A DNA stretch of 64,000 nucleotides from Aquirufa rosea. Its GTDB lineage: Bacteria; Bacteroidota; Bacteroidia; Cytophagales; Spirosomataceae. Numbering within the stretch: the stretch's first letter is position 1; each line of letters starts with the position of its first letter. Shown here piece after piece: positions 55,356 through 63,275 of this stretch. The translations under genes and the position numbers were made by a program. The stretch lies in the NCBI RefSeq assembly GCF_004118285.1, contig NZ_SDHY01000003.1:1-64000 (forward strand), written 5' to 3'. A model generated the notes under the pieces. It saw only the letters and a program-made list of their open reading frames with translations, was not told where the DNA came from and did no database searches.

Positions 55356-56514
55356 GCCCGCATTCTATGCTCGATTTGAATTCTTACTGGGACTTTGGTT
55401 ACTGGTGGGGTTATTCACGGGCATTAAGCAATACAATCTAGGAGAATTATACTCTCACATCAACAATTTTATCATTTTTAAATCAAGTTATGGGCATTTT
55501 TTGCAACGAATGCCCTTGTATTTGGAGTATCCCAAAGAATATTTTGATTTGTATTTATACGGGCCCATTTTCGCCATTTTAATGGCGCCATTTTCGTGGC
55601 TACCCACTAGTTTGAGTGTGAGCTTGTGGAATGTCATGAATGCTCTGGTCTTATTTTTAGCAGTGTGGAATTTACCCTTAGATCAAAAAAAGCGAGTAGC
55701 CATCCTTTGGTTGATCTTGAATTCAACTGTGACTGCATTACTTAATACTCAGTTTCATCCACTTTGTATAGCACTTATTATATGGAGTTATATCTGTATT
55801 CAGCGAGGTAGGGATATATGGGGAGCCTTATGGATTGTGCTGGGTATTTGTATCAAATTATACGGCGTGGTAGGCTTGGCTTTTTTCTTTTTTTCAAAAA
55901 AGCCCTTGCGCTTGGCAGCTTATTTAATATGCTGGATGCTACTCGTATTAATGATTCCACTGTTATTGGGTGGTTGGGAGTATGGAATGTCGACCTATCT
56001 CGGTTGGAGGGAAGTGTTGTCACACAAGAATGAACTTAATGTGGATATTCGCAATCTACGTACAGATGTCTGCGTGATGGGGATGATTCGTCGGTGGACG
56101 GGCGATGGATCCTTATCTAATTTATGGTTTTTGATTCCTTCCATGTTGATCAATTTGCTCGTGTATTTTCAAATGCAGAAGTGGAAGGACGAACATTTCC
56201 AATTAAGAATATTGGCATTTGTTAGCATCTATTTAATGTTGGCAAGTACAGGTACGGAATCTCCAACGCTAATTATGGCTTTCCCCGGAGTTGGAATATG
56301 GTTCGTATTAAGTAAGCAAAGTAAGATGGATTGGGTATTGCTGGTGCTTACACTGCTCATTTCGAGTTTTTCCCCAACTGATTTGTTCCCGAAATGGATT
56401 AGGAATGAATGGGTTAACCCATTGGGATTGATGATATTGCCCTTGCTGTTGGTATGGCTAGCCCTAGCTAAGGATTTATTATTCGCCAAACCTAAAGAAA
56501 CACCACATCTTTAA
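55345..56514 (+). CDS. GT87-like polytopic membrane glycosyltransferase (DUF2029)
   Basis: A 389-residue inner-membrane protein with about ten predicted helices. Loops carry YPKEYFDLYLYGPIFAILMAPFSWLP, the pattern of DUF2029/GT87 polyprenol-phosphate-dependent mannosyltransferases, and later GGWEYGMSTYLGWREVLSH. A role in transferring sugars on the periplasmic side is likely, using a donor made by the coupled GT2 enzyme. The acceptor is unknown. It ends the three-gene cassette and converges with a DUF721 gene, overlapping by 23 bases. Confidence 0.82.
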   Translation: MENKPAFYARFEFLLGLWLLVGLFTGIKQYNLGELYSHINNFIIFKSSYGHFLQRMPLYLEYPKEYFDLYLYGPIFAILMAPFSWLPTSLSVSLWNVMNALVLFLAVWNLPLDQKKRVAILWLILNSTVTALLNTQFHPLCIALIIWSYICIQRGRDIWGALWIVLGICIKLYGVVGLAFFFFSKKPLRLAAYLICWMLLVLMIPLLLGGWEYGMSTYLGWREVLSHKNELNVDIRNLRTDVCVMGMIRRWTGDGSLSNLWFLIPSMLINLLVYFQMQKWKDEHFQLRILAFVSIYLMLASTGTESPTLIMAFPGVGIWFVLSKQSKMDWVLLVLTLLISSFSPTDLFPKWIRNEWVNPLGLMILPLLLVWLALAKDLLFAKPKETPHL

Positions 56515-56821
56515 TTAGATCTGTTTTAGCGTGTTGATTGATGAGGTCAATCATTTTTTGTTTTGCCATCATGAGCTCTTTTTTGAGAGGAGCGGAATTA
56601 AGTTGTAAAAATAGCTTTTGTTGGTGTACATACACTTTCTGCGTTCTGGCGGCAATGGGCTTACCCATAATTTGCTCCCAGTGTGCACTCACGAAAGTTT
56701 CCTCGTATTTTCCTTGAATTCGATAAACCTTCAACATGGTTTCGATCACCTCTTTTAAAGAATGACTTGATTCTTTTCGGGTAGAGGCTTTAATTCGTTT
56801 TGGATAATAGGGGGAATCCAT
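56492..56821 (-). CDS. DUF721 (DciA-like) protein
   Basis: A 109-residue protein. WEQIMGKPIAARTQKVYVHQQKLFLQLNSAPLKKELMMAKQKMIDLIN is the DUF721 domain. Its best-known relatives, DciA, help load the replicative helicase DnaB, and this may do the same, though many Bacteroidota members are uncharacterised. The C-terminus is convergent with, and overlaps, the GT87-like gene by 23 bases. It is a single minus-strand gene. Confidence 0.83.
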   Translation of the reverse strand: MDSPYYPKRIKASTRKESSHSLKEVIETMLKVYRIQGKYEETFVSAHWEQIMGKPIAARTQKVYVHQQKLFLQLNSAPLKKELMMAKQKMIDLINQHAKTDLIKDVVFL

Positions 56822-57176
56822 GTGATAAAAGGTTGTTTTGGAGTTTAAAGTTAAAATTTTTGAGGTGGACTTTCGGTGATTTAAGGGTTTAAATTAATTT
56901 TTTTTCATTTTTTTTTCATTTTTTAATTCTCGAAAAAGTACCTAATAATACGACATATTTACTTTAAAATATCAAGATAGTACAATAGCATGCTTTTGGA
57001 TATGAAAAAAATGAGAACTTTTTAGATAAACCCGTGTAAAAATTAATTAAGATTTGCATTACTTTTGCCTTTACTGAAAAAGACAGCGGACGCTTAGAAA
57101 ACCTATGAAAACTGTTACGTTGTATTTTCGCGAGTTTTATTTTTAAATAATTCTTTAACCCCAAATTACCAAACTA
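56822..57176. promoter_or_regulatory. intergenic region with the exb operon promoter
   Basis: About 355 bases without a gene. The first half has T-runs (TTTTTTTTCATTTTTTTTTCATT near 56899-56923). The second half contains the exact -7 element at 57060-57067 and a leader of about 110 bases before exbB. No tRNA or riboswitch was recognised. Confidence 0.5.
57060..57067 (+). promoter_or_regulatory. putative -7 promoter element for the exbB operon
   Basis: TACTTTTG, exact TAnnTTTG match, 109 bases before the exbB ATG. It is the best promoter candidate for the long exbB-exbD-exbD-tonB run. Confidence 0.55.
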
Positions 57177-58013
57177 ATGAGTACACAACAACCAAAGCCA
57201 GCTGCTAAGCCAGCTGCACCCCAAAAAAAATCTGGTGGAATTCCAGCAGGATTAATTCTTGTCATCCTATTTGTCATTGCATTATTGATTTTCCAATTCA
57301 TTATGGGTGATGGCTCTCACTTCGAAGGTGGAACCAATGAAGGACACCCAATTCCAGGCGATTACTTTGGTATCGTGTACAAAGGTGGTGTGATTGTACC
57401 CGTGTTAATGACTTGTTTCTTGACAGCTTTAACATTCTCAATTGAGCGTTTAGTAACTATTGGTAAAGCTAAGGGAACTGGTGATGTAAATGCATTTGTT
57501 CGTGGTATCCAAGCTGCTTTAGACAAAGATGATGTTGATGCTGCATTGAAAGCTTGCGAAAAGCAAAAAGGTTCAGTAGGAAACGTTACCCTTTCTGCTG
57601 TTAAAAAGTATAAGCAATTAACTACTGATGGTTCTTTAGATAAAGAGCAGAAGTTATCTGCCTTAAGCAAAGAGGTAGAAGAAGCTACTTCATTGGAATT
57701 GCCAATGTTGGAGAAAAACTTAACTATCATTGCAACATTAGCGTCTGTATCAACATTATTGGGTCTATTAGGAACGGTAGTTGGTATGATCAAGGCGTTC
57801 TCCGCATTAGGTAACTCAGGTGGATCAACTGATGCTACTGCTTTAGCAAACGGTATCTCTGAGGCCCTTGTAAATACAGCATTGGGTATTGGTACATCAG
57901 CTATCTGTATCATTGCATATAACTTCTTCACATCTAAAATTGATGAGTTGACTTATAGCATTGATGAGATTGGTTTGAGCGTAAACCAAAACTATGCTAC
58001 GCATCACAATTAA
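57177..58013 (+). CDS. exbB: ExbB/TolQ/MotA-type proton channel protein
   Basis: A 278-residue protein of the proton-powered inner-membrane motor that energises TonB. After an unusual low-complexity N-terminus (Pro/Ala/Lys-rich, about 1-20) it has helices at about 24-44 and 60-80. The conserved MotA/TolQ pair follows near 180-205 and 225-250, with the conserved TLLGLLGTVVGMIKAF and ISEALVNTALGIGTSA motifs. It starts the exbB-exbD-exbD-tonB run and is preceded by a -7 element. Confidence 0.94.
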   Translation: MSTQQPKPAAKPAAPQKKSGGIPAGLILVILFVIALLIFQFIMGDGSHFEGGTNEGHPIPGDYFGIVYKGGVIVPVLMTCFLTALTFSIERLVTIGKAKGTGDVNAFVRGIQAALDKDDVDAALKACEKQKGSVGNVTLSAVKKYKQLTTDGSLDKEQKLSALSKEVEEATSLELPMLEKNLTIIATLASVSTLLGLLGTVVGMIKAFSALGNSGGSTDATALANGISEALVNTALGIGTSAICIIAYNFFTSKIDELTYSIDEIGLSVNQNYATHHN

Positions 58014-58084
58014 TATTTGAACCATTGCGAAGTGTGATAGACATTTCGATGTATTAATTTTTCACCGTTCAAAATAAAATTGTT

Positions 58085-58690
58085 ATGCCAAAAGTTAAAG
58101 CCAAACGACAAAGTGTTTCACTCGATATGACAGCGATGTGTGACGTGGCTTTCCTTCTGCTAACGTTCTTCATGTTAACCGCGAAGTTCCGTCCAGAAGA
58201 GGCAGTTACGATTACACCACCGTCTTCCATTTCAGAGAAAGCTCTGAATGCGAAAGATGGTATGTTAACCATCAGTGTTTCCAATGAGGGAGGGGTCTAT
58301 TTGGCAACTGATGATCAAATGGCTAGGGAATTTATGTTAGAGCGCATGGCGAATCGCTATGGAGTAGCTTTAACAGCCGAAATGAAGAAGAACTACATGG
58401 GTTCTGAAATCGTTGGTTACCCAGCTGGTGCGATGCGTCAGGTGTTGAATATGAAGCCTTCAGAAGCTAAGGACAAAGGATTTATTAAAGGTATACCTAT
58501 CGATTCATCTAACAATGAATTGTCTTATTGGGTAGGATATGCCAAATTGTCCAATCCTGAGTTGAAGGTTGCTATCAAAGGAGATCAAAATTCTAGCTAC
58601 AAAGTATTTGCTGATATCATCGGTACTTTGCAGGCTCAGAACATTAACATCTTCCAGTTGATTACAGCTCCTGAGAATAAACCAAAATAA
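58085..58690 (+). CDS. ExbD/TolR-type protein 1
   Basis: A 201-residue ExbD relative. A short basic cytoplasmic start (PKVKAKRQSVSLDMTAMCDVAFLLLTFFMLTAKF) carries the conserved Asp of the proton path (DVAFLLL) and one membrane helix at about 16-36. The periplasmic part, about 165 residues, is longer than the typical 100, with an extra segment (DQMAREFMLERMANRYGVALTAEMKKN) before the final KVFADIIGTLQAQNINIFQLIT. It lies 71 bases after exbB and 24 before the second exbD, so both should join ExbB. A longer insert may mark a distinct partner. Confidence 0.88.
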   Translation: MPKVKAKRQSVSLDMTAMCDVAFLLLTFFMLTAKFRPEEAVTITPPSSISEKALNAKDGMLTISVSNEGGVYLATDDQMAREFMLERMANRYGVALTAEMKKNYMGSEIVGYPAGAMRQVLNMKPSEAKDKGFIKGIPIDSSNNELSYWVGYAKLSNPELKVAIKGDQNSSYKVFADIIGTLQAQNINIFQLITAPENKPK

Positions 58691-58714
58691 TTTACATTCT
58701 AATTCGAAAAAGAA

Positions 58715-59230
58715 ATGGCAGAAATAGATAGCTCCGGTGGGGGTAAGAAAGGCGGGAAGAAGCGAAGTAAAAAGATGTCGACCAAAATCGACATGACACC
58801 TATGGTGGACTTAGGCTTCCTTCTTATTACTTTCTTTATGTTGACGACTACGTTGGCAAAGCCCGTTACCATGCAATTAAACATGCCTGATAAAACGGAT
58901 ACAAAAGAGACATCACCTGTTAAATTATCTGAAACACTAACCGTGTGTCCAGATGAGAAAAAGGTGTATTACTATCAAGGTATCCCAACTGAAGCAGGCA
59001 CCAAGTTAGAGGTGACCGATTATTCTGATACAGGAATCCGTAAGGTTATTGCGGATTTAAAGGCTAAGGTTGGTAACAACTTTACTCTGGTAATCAAGCC
59101 AACAAAAAATGCCAAGTACCGTAACATGGTAGATATGTTGGATGAGTGTGCAATTACCAATAACAAGCGTTACGCCTTGTTGGAGATTGACCCAGACACA
59201 GAAGCCCTAATCAAACGTTCAGGAAAATAA
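58715..59230 (+). CDS. ExbD/TolR-type protein 2
   Basis: A 171-residue ExbD. A Gly/Lys-rich N-terminus (SSGGGKKGGKKRSKKMST) precedes KIDMTPMVDLGFLLITFFMLTTTL with the conserved Asp and the membrane helix at about 29-48. The periplasmic part ends NMVDMLDECAITNNKRYALLEI. Two different ExbD subunits in one operon are frequent in this phylum. It sits between exbD1 and tonB. Confidence 0.9.
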   Translation: MAEIDSSGGGKKGGKKRSKKMSTKIDMTPMVDLGFLLITFFMLTTTLAKPVTMQLNMPDKTDTKETSPVKLSETLTVCPDEKKVYYYQGIPTEAGTKLEVTDYSDTGIRKVIADLKAKVGNNFTLVIKPTKNAKYRNMVDMLDECAITNNKRYALLEIDPDTEALIKRSGK

Positions 59231-59274
59231 TTTGGTCAAAGGCCTTTTAAATTAATTTTTAAATAACATAAACT

Positions 59275-60096
59275 ATGTCACAAGTAATAAGCCAAGATGC
59301 TACATTAGATGACATTATCTTTAGAGATAAGAACCGGGAGTATGGTGCTTTTCTTTTAAGGACAACGTACCCTAAGGTCATCAAGCGGTCTGTATTACTA
59401 GGCTCAGCACTTTTTGTTGGTGCATTGTTATTGGCAGCATTCTGGAAACAGTTAACTGCCTCTAATACTGAGAAAACAGAGGTGACAGCTGAAGTAATGA
59501 AATTGGACACTCCTCCTCCACAGAAGAAGGTAGAGTTACCACCGCCACCACCGCCGCCACCACCAAAGGAAATCCCTAAGGTGACGACAACTAAATTCTT
59601 ACCTCCTGAAATCAAACATGATGAAGAGGTAACTAAGCCTGAGCCACCACCAGAAGAGGTACGTGGTAATACAGCGAATGAAACAGTAAAAGGTGAAACT
59701 GAGAATTATGAACCTCCAGTTGATCCAGATGCTAAAGGAAAAGAAGAGCCAGTTGAGCCACCAAAGCCTGCTGAAGAGGAAATCTTCACAGCGGTAGAGC
59801 AACAAGCTGAATTCCCTGGTGGACCAGCGGCTTTCGGACGTTTCTTGCAGAAAAATTTGAAATATCCATCTGCCGCACAACGTGCCAACGTAGGCGGTAA
59901 GGTATATGTTCAATTCGTAGTAAATACGGATGGATCTATCCAGGATGTTACAGTATTGAAATCTGTAGGATTCGGTTGCGATGAGGAAGCAGTTCGTGTA
60001 ATTAAGTCTGTACCAAAATGGACTCCTGGTAAGCAATCAGGTCGTGCGGTACGTTCTCGATTCACTCAGCCGATTACCTTCGTACTTTCCGAGTAA
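59275..60096 (+). CDS. tonB: TonB-family energy transducer
   Basis: A 273-residue TonB. The cytoplasmic N-terminus TLDDIIFRDKNREYGAFLLRTTY and one membrane helix at about 40-59 are followed by a Pro-rich linker with eight or more consecutive prolines. The linker contains PPPPKEIPKVTTTKFLPPEI, the same 20 residues as in the TonB at 23495-24256. The C-terminal domain is classical: YPSAAQRANVGGKVYVQFVVN, then VTVLKSVGFGCDEEAVRVIKSVPKWTPG and the closing PITFVLSE. It couples the Exb motor to outer-membrane receptors and ends the Exb core of the operon before a terminator. Confidence 0.95.
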   Translation: MSQVISQDATLDDIIFRDKNREYGAFLLRTTYPKVIKRSVLLGSALFVGALLLAAFWKQLTASNTEKTEVTAEVMKLDTPPPQKKVELPPPPPPPPPKEIPKVTTTKFLPPEIKHDEEVTKPEPPPEEVRGNTANETVKGETENYEPPVDPDAKGKEEPVEPPKPAEEEIFTAVEQQAEFPGGPAAFGRFLQKNLKYPSAAQRANVGGKVYVQFVVNTDGSIQDVTVLKSVGFGCDEEAVRVIKSVPKWTPGKQSGRAVRSRFTQPITFVLSE

Positions 60097-60116
60097 TCAA
60101 TACTTTTACCATTTTT

Positions 60117-60149
60117 CAGACCTGCTAAATTCCAAATTTGGCAGGTCTG
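60117..60149 (+). terminator. Rho-independent terminator after tonB
   Basis: Perfect 9-bp stem CAGACCTGC (60117-60125)/GCAGGTCTG (60141-60149) around an AT-rich loop, followed by ATTGTTT. The downstream genes may still be read through or have their own promoter. Confidence 0.7.
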
Positions 60150-60176
60150 ATTGTTTAATCGTTATCCGTTTTATCT

Positions 60177-60419
60177 ATGGCACGTCCAGTTGCAATTTGG
60201 ATTAATATATTTTTTCGTTTTTTCGCAGCTATATCCTATTTCCTACTTGGGTATTATATTGGATTTTGGTCAGAGTTTCAATTAGGTATGATGTTGACTA
60301 TGCCTACTACCTTTTGGTTAGGGATCCTATTTATGTTGTACGGCCTATTTCGTGTTTGGCGTGCTTTTATGTATATTAAGGAAACAAAAGATGCAGACTA
60401 TGGATATTATGAAGACTAG
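60177..60419 (+). CDS. small two-helix membrane protein
   Basis: An 80-residue protein with two hydrophobic stretches, about 7-30 and 38-62, a basic loop, and an acidic, Tyr-rich tail (DADYGYYED). No domain is recognised. It starts after the tonB terminator and overlaps the PstS-like gene by 11 bases. It may help anchor or assemble the Exb/TonB complex or the lipoprotein that follows; this is inference. Confidence 0.75.
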   Translation: MARPVAIWINIFFRFFAAISYFLLGYYIGFWSEFQLGMMLTMPTTFWLGILFMLYGLFRVWRAFMYIKETKDADYGYYED

Positions 60420-61353
60420 ATCAATTGTTATAGGAACATTTTTATTGGCTGGTTTATTTTCTTGTGGTAAATCCAAAGAAGGTAAATTTTCAGATGGTCC
60501 CGCTCAAGGCGAAATCACAATTGCGGTGGATGAATCCTTCCAGCCTTTGTTGATAGCGGAGAAAACTGCTTTTGAAAATAATTATCATTTTGCGAAAATC
60601 AACTTTGATTTTCATGCGGAGAATGAAGCTATTGCCGATTTGTTAAATGAAAAGGTTAGAGCCGTGGTGGTTACCCGTGATTTGACTGAAAAAGAAAAGG
60701 AGATTTTTACCCGAGAAAAAGTTACATATCGTAGTTTTAATTTTGCGGCCGATGGATTAGCCCTTTTGGTTCATCCACAAAATGTAGATACCTTATTATC
60801 TCTTCCTCGTTTGAAATCCTTATTGACAGGTGAGCATAAAACTTGGGAATCTTTGGGTGCGATAAGCATTAAAGGAGATGTAGCTTTGGTGGTAGACAAG
60901 GCTAATTCAAGTAATATCAAATATTTGGTAGATAAGTTTGGCTTAGATGTGAATAAGCCTCTACCCATTTTTGCAGCGGGTTCTAACAAAGCTGTTATTG
61001 AATATGTCAAAACCCATAAGAATGCCTTGGGATTAATTGGTTCCAATTGGATAAGTGATGGGGACAATCCAACATCTTTAGGATTTATTCGTTCGGTTAA
61101 TGTGATGTCTCTAAGTGAAAAGGACAATTCATTGCCTGCTGATTATTATCAACCTTTTGGATATAATTTGGCATTGAAAAAATATCCTTTACGTCGAGAT
61201 GTAAAGATTATTTTGAAAGAATCACATATGGGACTAGGAACAGGCTTTGTCAATTACGTTTGTGGGGATATGGGGCAGCTTATTGTCTTGAAGGCAGGTT
61301 TAATCCCTCTGACCCGACCTATCACGATTAGGCAGTATCAAATTAGTCAATAG
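60409..61353 (+). CDS. PstS-like periplasmic substrate-binding lipoprotein
   Basis: A 314-residue lipoprotein. Start MKTRSIVIGTFLLAGLFSC gives a signal peptide with lipobox Cys-19. The body fits the type 2 periplasmic binding fold of PstS-like proteins: GEITIAVDESFQPLLIAEK, FNFAADGLALLVHPQN, LKSLLTGEHKTWESLG, and GLIGSNWISDGDNPTSLGFI. Phosphate is the usual ligand, but no pstC, pstA or pstB is here. ATG at 60391 or 60400 are possible starts; 60409 has the best signal peptide. It lies in the Exb/TonB run, so it probably serves TonB transport, not an ABC uptake system. Confidence 0.82.
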   Translation: MKTRSIVIGTFLLAGLFSCGKSKEGKFSDGPAQGEITIAVDESFQPLLIAEKTAFENNYHFAKINFDFHAENEAIADLLNEKVRAVVVTRDLTEKEKEIFTREKVTYRSFNFAADGLALLVHPQNVDTLLSLPRLKSLLTGEHKTWESLGAISIKGDVALVVDKANSSNIKYLVDKFGLDVNKPLPIFAAGSNKAVIEYVKTHKNALGLIGSNWISDGDNPTSLGFIRSVNVMSLSEKDNSLPADYYQPFGYNLALKKYPLRRDVKIILKESHMGLGTGFVNYVCGDMGQLIVLKAGLIPLTRPITIRQYQISQ

Positions 61354-61399
61354 ACATATTTAATTGGCAATGTCTAATAAAATATTAAAGAATTATAAT

Positions 61400-61407
61400 T
61401 AATTTTG
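61400..61407 (+). promoter_or_regulatory. putative -7 promoter element for the TPR gene
   Basis: TAATTTTG, exact TAnnTTTG match, about 97 bases before the TPR ATG at 61504. It gives this gene an independent promoter within the cluster. Confidence 0.45.
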
Positions 61408-61503
61408 TAATTCGTAAAAAAATAAACTTTTACGATATTTAATTGAATTATTTCAATTTAAGGCCTGAGAATTATTAAGAATAGCAATTAATTTAAAATT
61501 ACA

Positions 61504-63210
61504 ATGAAGAAAATGAAATCGTGGATACTGGGTTTGGGATTATTAGTATCCAATGTGGCCTTTGGGCAAACAATCCAAGATGGTTTGCATTTTTTAGATC
61601 GTCATCAGCCAAGTAGAGCCAAGCAAGTGTTTGAGTCATTAGTGGCTGCGGCACCGACTGGTGAGAATTATTATTATTTGGGCTATTATTATTTGAATCT
61701 TCGTGATTGGGATAATGCAAAAGCTGCATTCGAAAAAGGTAAAGCGGCTGATCCAAAGAATTACCTTAATCAAGTAGGTTTAGCATCTATTTTGGTTGGT
61801 CAAAACAATGTGTCCGCTGCCAAAGTGGAGTTTGACCGTATCATTAAAGAAACTAAGGAAAAGAATCCAGATGTGTTACATCGCATCGCTGAGGCCTATG
61901 AGATGTTTTATGTGTTAGGTAAAGAAGATAGCTTCAATGCCAACAACAATGATCCAGGTGAAGCTATTCGATTGATTGATTTGATTCAAGAGAAAACTAA
62001 AAAAGTACCTTCTGCGGCACAATATATTGTTAAAGGAGATGCTTACTTGATTAAGAATGATGGGGGAAATGCGGTAACAGCTTATGAGCAAGCCTTGTTA
62101 CAAGATCCTAAAAACGTGAAGGCAAAGGTTAAGATTGGTGTAGTTTATCTTCGTGGAAAAAATTACAAAGAAACACAAGCCCGTTACAAAGAGGCTATTG
62201 ATTTGGATTCCAACTACGCTCCCGCTCACCGTCGTTATGGTGAGTATTTAATTGTAGGTAACCAATACAAAAATGCAGCTCGTTATTTCAGAAAATATTT
62301 GGAGAAAGCTGAAGCTACTCCAGAAGTTACTTTAGAGACAGCTAAATTATTATTCTTATCCAAGGACTATGAAGGTGCGATGAAATTCACTGACGAGGCG
62401 GATAAGAAAGGAGTAAAAGATAATGATATCTACCGTATGCGTGGATATGCTAATGTGGAAATGGGCAATTACCAACAAGGTATTGAGAACCTAGATGGTA
62501 TGGTGAAGAAAGGAGTAAAACCTTACTTTATGGATGATTTGTATTTTGGAAAAGGTTACCAAGGTTTAGGAAAGGATTCCATTGCTTTACAATATTTAGA
62601 AAGAGCAGCTCCTCTGGATACTAACAACAACGTATATTCTATCATCCATGACATTAAGTACAAGCAGAAAAAATATGCTGATGCCGCTAAAGCTGGTATT
62701 GGAAGTATCGATTGGAAAAAGAAGAAAAGCCAGACTGTAGGTTCTGGAGATTATTTTAAAGTAGCGATGGATTACTATTTAACTTCAGCATATATGGATC
62801 GTGCTGACACACTAGGTCGTCCAGCTATGGCTATGCGTGCAGATTCCATGTTCGCTAAAGCGATTGAAATCAATGATAAATGGCCTCCATTTTATATTAA
62901 CCGTGCTCGTGCTAATAACTTCATTGATTACACTGGAACTAAATGGTTAGGTGCTCCATACTATGAAAAATTCTTGGCTGCTGTAGAACAACAAAAAGCC
63001 GAGAAAAGTACTCAATACAAGGAAGATAAAAACCAAATGTTCGAGGCATTGAAATTCTTAGGAGGTTATCATTTATCCGTAACTAAGGATGAGGCTAAAG
63101 TGAAAGAGCTATTCACGAAAGCTCAGGAAATTAAGCCAGATGATCCAGATATTAAAGCTTACTTCAATCCAGCACCAGCTGCACCAGCAGCCGGGGCTCC
63201 AAAGAAATAA
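61504..63210 (+). CDS. secreted tetratricopeptide-repeat protein
   Basis: A 568-residue protein with a signal peptide (cleavage near AFGQ). TPR-like helix pairs fill most of the chain, for example GENYYYLGYYYLNLRDWDNAKAAFEKGKAADPKNYLNQ and AVTAYEQALLQDPKNVKAKVKIGVVYLRGKNYKETQARY. The C-terminus is Ala/Pro-rich (PAPAAPAAGAPKK). It follows the PstS-like gene after 150 bases and is closed by a strong terminator. Its position suggests a scaffold for the Exb/TonB machine, parallel to the larger TPR protein beside the other TonB gene. Confidence 0.82.
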   Translation: MKKMKSWILGLGLLVSNVAFGQTIQDGLHFLDRHQPSRAKQVFESLVAAAPTGENYYYLGYYYLNLRDWDNAKAAFEKGKAADPKNYLNQVGLASILVGQNNVSAAKVEFDRIIKETKEKNPDVLHRIAEAYEMFYVLGKEDSFNANNNDPGEAIRLIDLIQEKTKKVPSAAQYIVKGDAYLIKNDGGNAVTAYEQALLQDPKNVKAKVKIGVVYLRGKNYKETQARYKEAIDLDSNYAPAHRRYGEYLIVGNQYKNAARYFRKYLEKAEATPEVTLETAKLLFLSKDYEGAMKFTDEADKKGVKDNDIYRMRGYANVEMGNYQQGIENLDGMVKKGVKPYFMDDLYFGKGYQGLGKDSIALQYLERAAPLDTNNNVYSIIHDIKYKQKKYADAAKAGIGSIDWKKKKSQTVGSGDYFKVAMDYYLTSAYMDRADTLGRPAMAMRADSMFAKAIEINDKWPPFYINRARANNFIDYTGTKWLGAPYYEKFLAAVEQQKAEKSTQYKEDKNQMFEALKFLGGYHLSVTKDEAKVKELFTKAQEIKPDDPDIKAYFNPAPAAPAAGAPKK

Positions 63211-63217
63211 TTCAAAT

Positions 63218-63241
63218 AAAAAGCTGCGTAAGCAGCTTTTT
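63218..63241 (+). terminator. Rho-independent terminator closing the exb/tonB/TPR region
   Basis: AAAAAGCTGC (63218-63227) with a 4-base loop and GCAGCTTTTT (63232-63241), followed by ATTTTT. The stem and U-rich tail are convincing. Confidence 0.8.
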
Positions 63242-63275
63242 ATTTTTAATTCAACGCATTAAATCATACCCCAAT

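Noticed and set aside
57362-57931. 189-codon minus-strand frame within exbB
   Set aside because: The plus-strand exbB frame has clear membrane and Exb motifs; the antisense frame is a by-product of its codon use.
59259-60036. Two minus-strand frames (118 and 145 codons) within tonB
   Set aside because: They reflect the Pro/Glu-rich repeat of the tonB linker, not coding on the other strand.
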